Assembly: GCA_913060815.1 (NCBI GenBank)
Contig: CAJXSZ010000012.1
Location: 1-64,000, forward strand
Source: an uncultured Sulfitobacter sp.
GTDB taxonomy: Bacteria > Pseudomonadota > Alphaproteobacteria > Rhodobacterales > Rhodobacteraceae
Direction of reading: 5' to 3'
DNA length: 64,000 nt
Shown here: in pieces, positions 16,920-25,315 of the stretch
How positions within the stretch are numbered: the first letter of the stretch is position 1
Layout of the letters: each line of letters starts with the position of its first letter
Position numbers and translations under genes: made by a program
Notes under the pieces: model-generated
Database searches by the model: none
Seen by the model: only the letters and a program-made list of their open reading frames with translations
What the model was told of the DNA's origin: nothing

Positions 16920-17639
16920 CTAGATCGCGATCTTTGTCGCGAGCCGCTCTTGAATCAGGCCGGCAATCTGAGCCGTCTCTGAAATGACGGTTTGACCTGC
17001 CGCACGGCGTGTAGCCAAGGCGCGCGCGGCTTCCTCCATCCCGCCGTCCTCGACAGACCGCGCGACCCCTTCAAGAAACTGCGCGATGTAGTCGAGCGCT
17101 TTGTCATCCGTTAAATTATCTAAAAGCTCTGCGGCGTAATTGATATCGTCGTGATAGGCGATCTCGTCAGGGGTGACCTGATCATTCACAACGGGGCGCA
17201 GGCCGGGTGGTTGGCGGTCTGCAGGCAGCGCGGCCAAGATGAGCTGCTGGAAAACAGCGAGTGAGGTTATAGGCTTGCTCAGGAAACCCTGCGCGCCAGC
17301 GATCGCGGCCTCTTCTGCCAGATTGTCATCGGCAGAGGTGGCGAGGACTACGCTCTTGTCCGTTTCGGCCTGTGCAAGTTCGGCAATGAGGTCGGCACCG
17401 TTGCCGTCAGGCAGGCCCATATCGACAACCACCACAGTGGGGCGGTAGACCTGCAAATGGCGGCGCGCAGAGCGGATGCAATCCGCGCGCCTGATCCGTG
17501 CCCCAGAGCGCAAACACAGAAGCCGCATTGCTTCGCAGGCATAGCGGCTGTCCTCCACCACCAAAACCGTCAGACCCAGTAAAGGCCGTGTCGCAGTCGG
17601 GGTCGGGTAGTTCGCCGTAAATGGGTCATTCGTATCCAT
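16920..17639 (-). CDS. orphan response regulator with uncharacterised C-terminal region
   Basis: A 239-residue protein with a CheY-like receiver domain (about 22-145). The acidic pair Glu29-Asp30, phospho-acceptor Asp73, Ser102 and Lys122 (in SKP) are all present, so it should be phosphorylated. The remaining roughly 90 residues are helical-looking and contain no recognisable DNA-binding or GGDEF/EAL domain. No histidine kinase is nearby. It could be a single-domain-type output or phosphorelay component. Divergent from methylmalonyl-CoA epimerase. Confidence 0.85.
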   Translation of the reverse strand: MDTNDPFTANYPTPTATRPLLGLTVLVVEDSRYACEAMRLLCLRSGARIRRADCIRSARRHLQVYRPTVVVVDMGLPDGNGADLIAELAQAETDKSVVLATSADDNLAEEAAIAGAQGFLSKPITSLAVFQQLILAALPADRQPPGLRPVVNDQVTPDEIAYHDDINYAAELLDNLTDDKALDYIAQFLEGVARSVEDGGMEEAARALATRRAAGQTVISETAQIAGLIQERLATKIAI

Positions 17640-17767
17640 CGCACTCTCCGTTTCCTTTGGTTACCCTATCGTTACGCAGTCATACCTAAGAGAGAGTTAA
17701 CGCGCCGCATTGCACCCGCGTCTTTTGCACCGCATAAACGGGAAAATTGCCTTCAGAGGAGAAGACC

Positions 17768-18172
17768 ATGATCGGACGTTTGAACCATGTGGCCATCGCA
17801 GTGCCCGACCTTGAGGCCGCCGCGGATCAGTACCGCAATGCGCTGGGCGCTAATGTGGGCGCGCCGCAGGATGAGCCTGACCACGGTGTCACGGTCATCT
17901 TCATTGAACTGCCCAACACAAAGATCGAGCTTCTCTATCCGCTGGGAGAAGGGTCACCGATTCAAGGGTTCCTCGACAAGAACCCTGCGGGGGGCATCCA
18001 TCACATCTGCTATGAGGTCGACGACATTATCGCGGCGCGGGATCACTTGGTCACCACAGGCGCGCGCGTTCTTGGTAACGGAGAGCCGAAGATTGGCGCA
18101 CATGGCAAGCCCGTAATCTTCCTGCACCCCAAAGACTTCAATGGTGCATTGGTTGAGTTGGAGCAGGTCTGA
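17768..18172 (+). CDS. mce: methylmalonyl-CoA epimerase
   Basis: A 134-residue VOC-fold enzyme that interconverts (2R)- and (2S)-methylmalonyl-CoA in the propionyl-CoA to succinyl-CoA route. Family landmarks are LNHVAIAVPDLEAAADQY at the N-terminus (first metal His), GGIHHICYEVDD in the middle, and LHPKDFNGALVELEQ at the end, which carries the catalytic and metal Glu. The ATG at 17768 follows AGAGGAGAAG. The stop overlaps the next ATG (TGATG), so a coupled pair with the DUF1467 gene is likely, an arrangement common in Rhodobacterales. Confidence 0.95.
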   Translation: MIGRLNHVAIAVPDLEAAADQYRNALGANVGAPQDEPDHGVTVIFIELPNTKIELLYPLGEGSPIQGFLDKNPAGGIHHICYEVDDIIAARDHLVTTGARVLGNGEPKIGAHGKPVIFLHPKDFNGALVELEQV

Positions 18173-18468
18173 TGGGTCCGGTTTCGGCTCTCGTTCTATA
18201 TGCTATTGTCTGGTTCATGCTGTTCCTGATCATCCTTCCCATTCGGGTGCAGACGCAGGGCGACCTGAAAGACGTTGTGCCAGGCACGCATGCAGGGGCA
18301 CCGGAGAAACACCACCTCAAGAAAAAGGCGCTGTGGTGCACAGGGCTGTCCTTCCTGATCTGGGGCGCTTTCGTCGCGATCATCCTGTCGGGCGTGATCA
18401 GCGTGGATAACCTGGAGGATTGGCTGGGCCGCGGTGCCCCTGCGGCAACATCTGGAACAGGTGAGTAA
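18172..18468 (+). CDS. DUF1467 family membrane protein
   Basis: A 98-residue protein with two hydrophobic helices (about 5-24 and 57-77) separated by a soluble loop containing TQGDLKDVVPGTHAGAPE. It fits the DUF1467 family, which often follows methylmalonyl-CoA epimerase in alphaproteobacteria. Function is not known. The 3' end overlaps the convergent EI24 gene by 71 bp. Confidence 0.88.
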   Translation: MGPVSALVLYAIVWFMLFLIILPIRVQTQGDLKDVVPGTHAGAPEKHHLKKKALWCTGLSFLIWGAFVAIILSGVISVDNLEDWLGRGAPAATSGTGE

Positions 18469-19135
18469 ACGTCGCCGCACCGAGAATTGGGATCATAAGG
18501 TTCAGGATCGGGACTGAAAGCGGCATGGCCATCAGAATGCCTGCTGCCCAGATGGTGGCGAAGTGTTTACGGCGCAGCTCACGTGCACGCTTGCGTCCGA
18601 CGCGGCGCATAGCGGCGAGGGTGTAGTATTCGCGGCCCAGCAGGAAGCCGTTGACGGCCCAGAAAATGAACAGGGCGACGGGCGCGAAAATCACGTAAAG
18701 GATAAGCGCGAGCAGGTTCACCCCGACGATGACGCCGAGAAAGCCCAGCGTGTCACGCAGCCCTTCCATAAGCGGCGTACGCGGCTGCTGAGGAATGGCG
18801 GGGTAATGCACGGCCTCAACGGCATCCGCGACATCATCCAGAAAAAGCGATGTGATGGCCGAAGCCACCGGCACCATCAAGAAGACAGACAGCCCCAGCG
18901 CCACGACAATAGCACCCCAACTGAAAACGCTGTCGAGCCATGTGATCTCACCGATAAAAGGCAGGGTGATGCTGTCGCCCGCCCACCATCCGACAATGGA
19001 AGAGAGGCCCCAAGCAAAGGCAATCAAAAGCGCCAAGGCACCGCCGATACCAAGCAACAGCACACGGCGGAAACGCGGGTCGCCAATCTGGCCTATCGCG
19101 AGGCCAAATGCCTTGAAAACAGTCTCTAGAGCCAT
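18398..19135 (-). CDS. EI24/CysZ-like integral membrane protein
   Basis: A 245-residue inner-membrane protein with about five hydrophobic segments and the EI24-family arrangement (N-terminal AFGLAIGQIGDPRFRRVL, central helices, WAVNGFLLGREYYTLAAMRR). CysZ members import sulfate, but many alphaproteobacterial EI24 proteins are uncharacterised and no sulfur genes are adjacent. The start overlaps the end of the nitroreductase gene by 10 bp, so the two are probably in one transcript. Confidence 0.85.
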   Translation of the reverse strand: MALETVFKAFGLAIGQIGDPRFRRVLLLGIGGALALLIAFAWGLSSIVGWWAGDSITLPFIGEITWLDSVFSWGAIVVALGLSVFLMVPVASAITSLFLDDVADAVEAVHYPAIPQQPRTPLMEGLRDTLGFLGVIVGVNLLALILYVIFAPVALFIFWAVNGFLLGREYYTLAAMRRVGRKRARELRRKHFATIWAAGILMAMPLSVPILNLMIPILGAATFTHLFQMLPQGHRGPANPPGYPR

Positions 19136-19698
19136 GTTGTGATAGCTTCCAGATCGGGGCGGGGGCGCTCTGGTGGCGCGCTCGTCTCGGTGCCGAAATA
19201 GATGATGCCCGCGATACGCTCATGTGGTGCCAGATCAAAGCCCTGCTCCATAAACGTGCGGTCATGGCTGGGCCAGCCGCTGAGCCAGTTCGCACCCCAG
19301 CCTGCGGCGAGGGCTGCGTTCAGCAGAGCAAGGCATACGGCGCCCGCAGCATAGGTCTGCTCCAGCGGGGGAATTTTTTCGGAGGGTTTCTGGACCTCGA
19401 TCACCGCCACGGCCAGATGCCCTTGGTCAAACTGGATGCGGCCTTTGCGTATTTGCTCCGCGTCATAGCCGAGCGCCTCGCCCCGCGATTGAGCGAGGGT
19501 TGCCAAAGGGGCCATTGCCGCATGGTCGATCACGATAAACCGCCACGGTTCAAGTTTGCCATGGTCAGGCGTGCGCGCCGCAGCGGTGAGTAGGGTCATC
19601 AGCGTATCACGGTCAGGCGCAGGCGCGCTCAGCGTCTTGGCGGGGCGCGACCGGCGGGTGAGCAGAAAGTCGAGGGCGGCAGGATTGGGCGTGGGCAT
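19126..19698 (-). CDS. nitroreductase family protein (YdjA-like)
   Basis: A 190-residue FMN-dependent oxidoreductase of the nitroreductase family. RRSRPAKTL near residue 15 is the phosphate-binding loop of FMN, and the segments ARTPDHGKLEPWRFIVID and GWGANWLSG are typical of the short YdjA-type branch. The physiological substrate is unknown. It is followed at 3 bp by the upstream deacetylase-like gene in the same direction, suggesting an operon from 20808 down to 18398. Confidence 0.9.
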   Translation of the reverse strand: MPTPNPAALDFLLTRRSRPAKTLSAPAPDRDTLMTLLTAAARTPDHGKLEPWRFIVIDHAAMAPLATLAQSRGEALGYDAEQIRKGRIQFDQGHLAVAVIEVQKPSEKIPPLEQTYAAGAVCLALLNAALAAGWGANWLSGWPSHDRTFMEQGFDLAPHERIAGIIYFGTETSAPPERPRPDLEAITTWL

Positions 19699-19701
19699 AT
19701 G

Positions 19702-20808
19702 TCAGAGTCCTAGTTCGGTTCTCATGTCGTCTATCATTTGTTTATGGAAAGCGGTGATGCGCGGGTTTGGTTGGCGCATGGCCATCGCCTTTCTCATCGG
19801 GTCGGGGGCGGTCGTGGAGCTATCGCTCAATACCTCCATTACGGCATGGCCGCAAAAGGGAACGTAGACCTCCGAATAGCCGCCCTCATGCACCACCACA
19901 AGTTTGCCGTCGCAGATGTTTTCGGCGGTTTGCTTGATACGTGCGGTCATCTGGCGGAACGTATCTGCATGGGCGAGCATCGAGCCGAGCGGGTCGGGCA
20001 TCGCGCAGTCATAGCCACAAGCGACGATGATGATATCGGGATTGAATGCTTTGATCTGGGGAATAACCACGGTGTCGATGGCATGCAGGTAGCCGTCATG
20101 CCCCAACCCGGGGGGCAGCGGCAGGTTGAGGTTGTAGCCCTCGCCCGCACCCGTACCGCGATCGTGCAACGCGCCGCTTTCCAACGGGTAGTTTCCTTCC
20201 TGATGCAAAGAGATTGTGAGAACATCATCGCGGTTATAGAAAACCTTTTCCGTGCCATTGCCATGGTGCACGTCCCAATCAAGCACAACCGCGCGGGTGA
20301 TGCGCCCTTCGGCCAGTGCCGCCTCGATTGCAATGCCGATGTTGGCCATAAGGCAAAAGCCCATTGGCCCGTCAGGCTCGCAATGATGACCGGGGGGGCG
20401 CGAGAGGGAGTAGGCGTTTGTCAGCTCCCCGCTGGTGACCGCGCGCACCGCGGCGGTGGCGAGGCCTGCGGACAAAGCCGCGATCTCATACCCGTCTTTG
20501 GCAAAGGGGGCATGGTGCCCCAGCTCGCCGCCGCCTGCGTCTGAAGCGGCTTTGAAGGCATCGAGGTAGCTGGCGGGGTGCACGCGCTCCAATTCCTCGC
20601 GCGTGGCCTGCGGCGCGCTGCGTAGGTCCAGCTCACTCGTGAGGCCAGTCACATCCATCAGGTTCTTGAAACGGCGCTTCGTCTCGGCGCTCTCGGGCAG
20701 GCCGCCCGCAGCCAGCGGCTGCACCAGCCCGCCGAGCGGCAGCGTCGCGGCATAGTTGCCGCCAGCATGCCAGAATGTGCGTTCGTCCCAGAAAAATCCT
20801 GTGGTCAT
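19702..20808 (-). CDS. histone deacetylase family protein (acetylpolyamine amidohydrolase-like)
   Basis: A 368-residue zinc hydrolase of the arginase/deacetylase fold. The metal site segment DWDVHHGNGTEKVFY and the catalytic HH region in RPPGHHCEPDGPMGFCL are intact, as is GYDCAMPDPLG. Bacterial members remove acetyl groups from polyamines or other acylated amines. The start at 20808 follows a strong GGGAGG; the frame stays open 25 codons further upstream. The gene lies 102 bp after trpS in the same direction. Confidence 0.92.
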   Translation of the reverse strand: MTTGFFWDERTFWHAGGNYAATLPLGGLVQPLAAGGLPESAETKRRFKNLMDVTGLTSELDLRSAPQATREELERVHPASYLDAFKAASDAGGGELGHHAPFAKDGYEIAALSAGLATAAVRAVTSGELTNAYSLSRPPGHHCEPDGPMGFCLMANIGIAIEAALAEGRITRAVVLDWDVHHGNGTEKVFYNRDDVLTISLHQEGNYPLESGALHDRGTGAGEGYNLNLPLPPGLGHDGYLHAIDTVVIPQIKAFNPDIIIVACGYDCAMPDPLGSMLAHADTFRQMTARIKQTAENICDGKLVVVHEGGYSEVYVPFCGHAVMEVLSDSSTTAPDPMRKAMAMRQPNPRITAFHKQMIDDMRTELGL

Positions 20809-20910
20809 TGTCGCCTCCCTTGGTCGTGGGAAGGGTGGCAAAGCAGCGGGGGATTGTCCACGCCTATCGAGCAGCGCATCCAAGGCCGTGAGGTGGCGGT
20901 ATGGCGGTGC

Positions 20911-21930
20911 CTAGCCCACCATCCCAACGATCTCATAGGTCTTTTTAAGGATCGGCGCGGTGATCTCGCGCGCTTGAAGCGCACCATTGGCCAACAGCTT
21001 ATCAATCTCGCCTACATCATCCATCAGGCGCGCCATCTCGGTTGAGATCGGGCTGAGTTTCGAGACAGCCAGTTCCGCCAGCGCGGGTTTGAACGTGCCG
21101 AATTGCTGTCCGCCAACTTCCGCCAGAACCTGTTCGACCGTTTGCTCGTTCAGGGCGGCATAGATATTGACCAGATTGCGCGCCTCGGGGCGGTCTTTGA
21201 GGCCTTCGGCCTCGGAGGGGAGGGCATCGGGATCTGTCTTGGCCTTGCGGATTTTCTTGGCAATGGTGTCGGCGTCATCGGTCATGTTGATGCGGCTGGC
21301 GTCCGAAGGGTCTGATTTTGACATCTTCTTGGAGCCGTCGCGCAGGCTCATCACGCGGGTCGCCGCCCCTTCGATGACGGGCTCAACCTCTGGGAAGAAA
21401 TCAACGCCATAGTCGTGGTTAAACTTGGCGGCAATGTCGCGGGTGAGCTCAAGGTGCTGCTTCTGATCTTCGCCCACGGGCACATGGGTGGCGTGATACA
21501 CGAGGATGTCAGCGGCCATCAGCGCAGGGTAGGCAAAGAGGCCCAGCGACGAAGCCTCGGCGTTCTTGCCGGCTTTGTCCTTGAACTGTGTCATGCGGCT
21601 CATCCAGCCCATGCGCGCCACGCAGCTAAAGATCCAACCCAACTGTGCGTGCTCTGGCACGGCGGATTGATTGATGAGAATAGATTTTTCAGGACTGATA
21701 CCGCTCGCGATAAAGCCCGCTGCCAGCTCACGCGTGTTGCGGCGCAGGGCGGCGGGGTCCTGCCAGACAGTGATCGCGTGCAGGTCGACCATGCAGTAGA
21801 CCGTCTGGAAATCGCCCTGATTTTGCATATCCACAAAACGTTTGATCGCGCCAAGATAATTGCCCAGCGTCAGGCCGCCCGATGGCTGGATGCCAGAAAA
21901 GACGCGGGGGGTGAATTGGGTGTTGTTCAT
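20911..21930 (-). CDS. trpS: tryptophanyl-tRNA synthetase
   Basis: Class I synthetase of 339 residues, the normal bacterial size, charging tRNA-Trp. The HIGH-equivalent region [19 protein letters not shown] is at 12-30, and the KMSKS loop is visible as [12 protein letters not shown]. First gene of a leftward group with the deacetylase-like, nitroreductase and EI24 genes. Confidence 0.98.
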   Translation of the reverse strand: MNNTQFTPRVFSGIQPSGGLTLGNYLGAIKRFVDMQNQGDFQTVYCMVDLHAITVWQDPAALRRNTRELAAGFIASGISPEKSILINQSAVPEHAQLGWIFSCVARMGWMSRMTQFKDKAGKNAEASSLGLFAYPALMAADILVYHATHVPVGEDQKQHLELTRDIAAKFNHDYGVDFFPEVEPVIEGAATRVMSLRDGSKKMSKSDPSDASRINMTDDADTIAKKIRKAKTDPDALPSEAEGLKDRPEARNLVNIYAALNEQTVEQVLAEVGGQQFGTFKPALAELAVSKLSPISTEMARLMDDVGEIDKLLANGALQAREITAPILKKTYEIVGMVG

Positions 21931-22016
21931 GGAAAGGCTCCGCTTGGGGCTGGATATGCTGCTGAGATGGGCTTACCCATGGCGCAGGTTCCCGTCAACA
22001 CAAGCAAGAGTGCCCT

Positions 22017-22718
22017 ATGCCGAGCGATGACAATCACAACCCCGATCTCGAATCCCCTTTTAACAAGTTGCCTGTGGTGGTGGTCGTCCTGTTTCTGATC
22101 ATGGCAGGTGTCGAGGCCGTGCTGGCGCTGGGGGAGGCAGGTCTGGTCGGTGGACCGTCCGCGATTGGCTGGCGGCTTGGGTTGGTGCGCGATTGGGGCT
22201 TCTCGGGAGACTTGTTTGACGCGATGTGGGCGGATGGGTTCTTTCCGCTGGAACATCTGGCGCGGTTTCTCACCTATCCGTTCATTCACCTGAGCTTTAC
22301 CCACGCGCTCTTGGCTGTGGTGCTGATGTTGGCGCTGGGCAAGATGGCGGCCGAAGTCATGGGCCAGCTCGCCATGTTGGCACTGTTTGTGTTGTCGGGC
22401 ATTGGCGGTGCGCTGGCCTACGCGTTTTTGCTGGATGATCCCGTCTGGCTGGTGGGGGCATATCCGTCGGTATACGGATTGATCGGCGGCTATAGCTTTC
22501 TGATCTGGCGCAGACTGGAGGGAACGGGAAGCAAGCAGTTGGAAGCGTTCACGCTCATAGGCATGCTGATGGCATTGCAACTGATCTGGAGCCTGTTTGG
22601 AAGTGTCGGCAACGGCTGGGTTGCAGAGCTTGCAGGATTCTTTTGTGGGTTCTTTTTGTGCTTTATCTGCGCACCTGGGGAATGGGGGCGCTTGTTGCGC
22701 CGCATGCGCGACCGTTAG
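22017..22718 (+). CDS. rhomboid-family protein lacking the protease catalytic residues
   Basis: A 233-residue six-helix membrane protein with the rhomboid layout. The helix-4 motif, normally GxSG followed by a small residue, reads GAYPSVYG (147-154), so Tyr149 replaces the nucleophilic Ser. The helix-6 His position, normally in AHLGG, reads AELAG (203-207), so Glu204 replaces it. The helix-2 HxxxN motif reads HALLA (96-100), so the oxyanion Asn is lost too. It should therefore bind membrane clients without cutting them, or do something different. It converges with murJ with a 4-bp overlap. Confidence 0.85.
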   Translation: MPSDDNHNPDLESPFNKLPVVVVVLFLIMAGVEAVLALGEAGLVGGPSAIGWRLGLVRDWGFSGDLFDAMWADGFFPLEHLARFLTYPFIHLSFTHALLAVVLMLALGKMAAEVMGQLAMLALFVLSGIGGALAYAFLLDDPVWLVGAYPSVYGLIGGYSFLIWRRLEGTGSKQLEAFTLIGMLMALQLIWSLFGSVGNGWVAELAGFFCGFFLCFICAPGEWGRLLRRMRDR

Positions 22719-24259
22719 CCGCCGCGCCGCATCGCTGCTTTGAACTCCGATAGTTTGAACGCACCGAGCAATTGCCCAGCGCCGAAATAGGCGACCGCCC
22801 CGATGCTAACCAAAATGAGCAGCCCCAGACCGCGCCACCACGGCACGGCGAGCAGCGTGGTCAGCTGGATATTTGTAAACCAAAGGGCTGCCCCCATAAT
22901 GATAGCGGCTGCAATGATGCGCCAGATGCGTTTACGGAACCTTGCATCGACGCGGGCAGCATCACCATATCCGCGTGCGCCCCAAGCAAGCTGTGCATAC
23001 ATCGCCCACCCCGCCACTGTGGTCGCAATCGCAGGCGCAAGCCAACCAGCCCAAGGCGCAAGGCCTACGGCGAGGGCGACATTCACGATCATAGCCACCA
23101 CAGCGAAGTAGAAGGGCCGCTTGGTATCTTCACGCGCGAAATAAATCGGCTGCACAATTTTCTGCAGGACAAAGGCAGGCAACCCGAGGCCGTAGATCAT
23201 TACGGCTGTTGCGATTGCGGCGCTGTCATCTGCGCCTGATGCGCCTCGCTCGAATAAAACGGAGATTAGGGTGAGCGGGATCACCATGAGCGCTACTGCT
23301 GATGGGATGGTGAGAGCCAATGATATCTCCGCCGCGCGGCTTAGGGCAGCTTTGGCACCGGCATCATCGCCTGCTTGAAGACGGCGCGACAGTTCTGGCA
23401 GCAACACGATACCCACGGCAATGCCTACAACGCCCAACGGCAGCTGGTAAAGCCTGTCTGCGGCAAAGAGCCAGCTCACAGCGTTCTCGTATTGCGAGGC
23501 CACAAGCTGGCCCACAACAAGGTTGATTTGCATAACGCCAGAGGCGAGGGCGGCGGGCAGGGCGATCACCACCAGATCGCGCATATCCTTGTTCCAGCGC
23601 GGGCGCTTGGGGCGCATAGAGAAACCTGCCTGCGCTGCGGCGCGCCATGTGAGGGTAAGTTGCGCTACACCCGCCAGCGGGATGGCCCAGATTAGCCAGA
23701 GGATAATTTCACCACCCGCCCATGCGCCGAGGGTGAGTGCGCCGATGACAAAGATGTTGAGCAGAACAGGTGCAGCGGCAGCTACGGCAAATCGCCCCGT
23801 GGCGTTGAGAATGCCCGAGAAGAGCGCGGAGAGAGACATGCAGACGATGTAGGGAAAGACGATGCGGCCAAAGCCTACCGTGATGTCGAAACGCGCATCC
23901 TCCGTGAAGCCTTCGGCCGTTGCCCAGACCAGCGCAGGCATGAAGATCATGCCGAGGCCTGTGAGAAGCGTCACGACGAAGAATAGACCCGAGAAAGCGT
24001 TCTGTGCGAATTCGGCTGAGCCTGACTGGGCCTCGAGGCGCTTGGAGAACATCGGCACGAAAGCCGCGTTAAACGCCCCTTCTGCAAAGAAGCGGCGGAA
24101 CATGTTGGGCAGACGGAACGCCGCGACGAAGGCGTCCATCAAAGGGCCGGGCCCGATCAGCGACAGGATCATGATCTCGCGCACAAACCCCAATATGCGG
24201 CTCAGGAGGGTCCATACCCCAACGGTGAAAAAGCCGGTCATCAGGCGGATGGGTTTCAT
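22715..24259 (-). CDS. murJ: lipid II flippase MurJ
   Basis: A 514-residue polytopic MOP-superfamily protein that moves lipid II across the inner membrane for peptidoglycan synthesis. The N-terminus TVGVWTLLSRILGFVREIM and FRLPNMFRRFFAEGAFNAAF are hallmarks of the family, and about 14 hydrophobic helices follow. The start at 24259 is chosen because homology begins there; the frame extends 20 codons upstream without similarity. Divergent from bciA. Confidence 0.97.
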   Translation of the reverse strand: MKPIRLMTGFFTVGVWTLLSRILGFVREIMILSLIGPGPLMDAFVAAFRLPNMFRRFFAEGAFNAAFVPMFSKRLEAQSGSAEFAQNAFSGLFFVVTLLTGLGMIFMPALVWATAEGFTEDARFDITVGFGRIVFPYIVCMSLSALFSGILNATGRFAVAAAAPVLLNIFVIGALTLGAWAGGEIILWLIWAIPLAGVAQLTLTWRAAAQAGFSMRPKRPRWNKDMRDLVVIALPAALASGVMQINLVVGQLVASQYENAVSWLFAADRLYQLPLGVVGIAVGIVLLPELSRRLQAGDDAGAKAALSRAAEISLALTIPSAVALMVIPLTLISVLFERGASGADDSAAIATAVMIYGLGLPAFVLQKIVQPIYFAREDTKRPFYFAVVAMIVNVALAVGLAPWAGWLAPAIATTVAGWAMYAQLAWGARGYGDAARVDARFRKRIWRIIAAAIIMGAALWFTNIQLTTLLAVPWWRGLGLLILVSIGAVAYFGAGQLLGAFKLSEFKAAMRRGG

Positions 24260-24370
24260 GGGGCGCGGGCCTTTGCTGCGGATGCTTCTTGGCCTAAGCC
24301 TTGGGGGGCTGTGTTGCAATTGTCTTTTGCAGATGCTTGCGTGCGGGGTGATTTTTCCTGATGGTACGGC

Positions 24371-25315
24371 ATGGCATCAAAACGCATCTTATTGGTCGGG
24401 GCCACGGGAACCGCAGGCCGCGCTACGCTCGATGCGCTAGTGGCAGATGGCCATGAGGTTGTCTGTTTTGCGCGCAGCACCGCCGATCTGGGCGTGGAAG
24501 TGCGTGTGGGCGATGCGGGTGATCCCGTCTCTTTGGCCAGTGATGGATTTCGCGGGGAGGCGTTTGACACGGTCGTCTCCTGCATTGCATCGCGCAGTGG
24601 CACAGCGCGCGACGCATGGGATGTGGATTGCGGTGTGAATGTCGTTCTGTTGGAAGCGGCGCAGGCTGCGGGTGTGGGACAGTTCATCCTGCTCTCGGCG
24701 ATTTGTGTGCAAAAACCGATGTTGGAATTCCAGCACGCCAAGCTTGCCTTTGAGGCGGAGCTGGTACGCTCGGGCCTGACCTATTCCATCGTGCGGCCAA
24801 CAGCGTTTTTCAAATCTCTCTCGGGGCAGCTTGACCGCGTCCGTGCAGGCAAACCGTTTCTGGTGTTTGGGGATGGTCTGCTCACGGCCTGCAAACCGAT
24901 CAGCGACCGCGATCTGGGACTGTTCATTGCCCAGTGCGTGAATGATCCATCAAGAGCCAATCAAATTTTGCCCATCGGCGGCCCCGGCCCCGCGATTACT
25001 CCTTTGGATCAGGCTGCCGCTCTTTCGCGCATGTTGGACCGTCCTGTGAAGGTCAAGCGCGTGCCCGTGGCGTTGATCAGCGCCATTCGCAGTGCGCTGC
25101 GCGTTTTGGGGCGGGTCAGCCCGAAGATGGCGGAGAAGGCGGAGCTGGCAGGCATCGGGCGTTATTATGCGACAGAATCGATGCTGGTCTGGGATGGCGC
25201 ACGCTATGACGCGGAAGCAACGCCAGAGACGGGCAGTGACACATTGTTTGAATTTTATGCGCAGTTGATTGCCGAGGATAAATCAGTGGCGCTGGGCGAT
25301 CATTCGGTTTTTTGA
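24371..25315 (+). CDS. bciA: divinyl (proto)chlorophyllide 8-vinyl reductase
   Basis: A 314-residue NADPH-dependent reductase of the BciA/DVR type, which reduces the C8 vinyl group of divinyl chlorophyllide intermediates in bacteriochlorophyll synthesis. The N-terminal GATGTAG (10-16) is the dinucleotide motif. The central stretches LLSAICVQKPMLEFQHAKL, YSIVRPTAFFKSLSGQ, LTACKPISDRDL and LPIGGPG, and the late IGRYYATESML, are near-identical to plant DVR and bacterial BciA as I recall them, which is more specific than the general NmrA/SDR fold. No other pigment gene is in the window, so the phototrophy cluster, if present, is elsewhere. Confidence 0.88.
   Translation: MASKRILLVGATGTAGRATLDALVADGHEVVCFARSTADLGVEVRVGDAGDPVSLASDGFRGEAFDTVVSCIASRSGTARDAWDVDCGVNVVLLEAAQAAGVGQFILLSAICVQKPMLEFQHAKLAFEAELVRSGLTYSIVRPTAFFKSLSGQLDRVRAGKPFLVFGDGLLTACKPISDRDLGLFIAQCVNDPSRANQILPIGGPGPAITPLDQAAALSRMLDRPVKVKRVPVALISAIRSALRVLGRVSPKMAEKAELAGIGRYYATESMLVWDGARYDAEATPETGSDTLFEFYAQLIAEDKSVALGDHSVF

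Noticed and set aside
21415-22098. 227-residue open frame opposite trpS running into the rhomboid gene
   Set aside because: Antisense shadow of trpS with no family features; it overlaps two confident genes.
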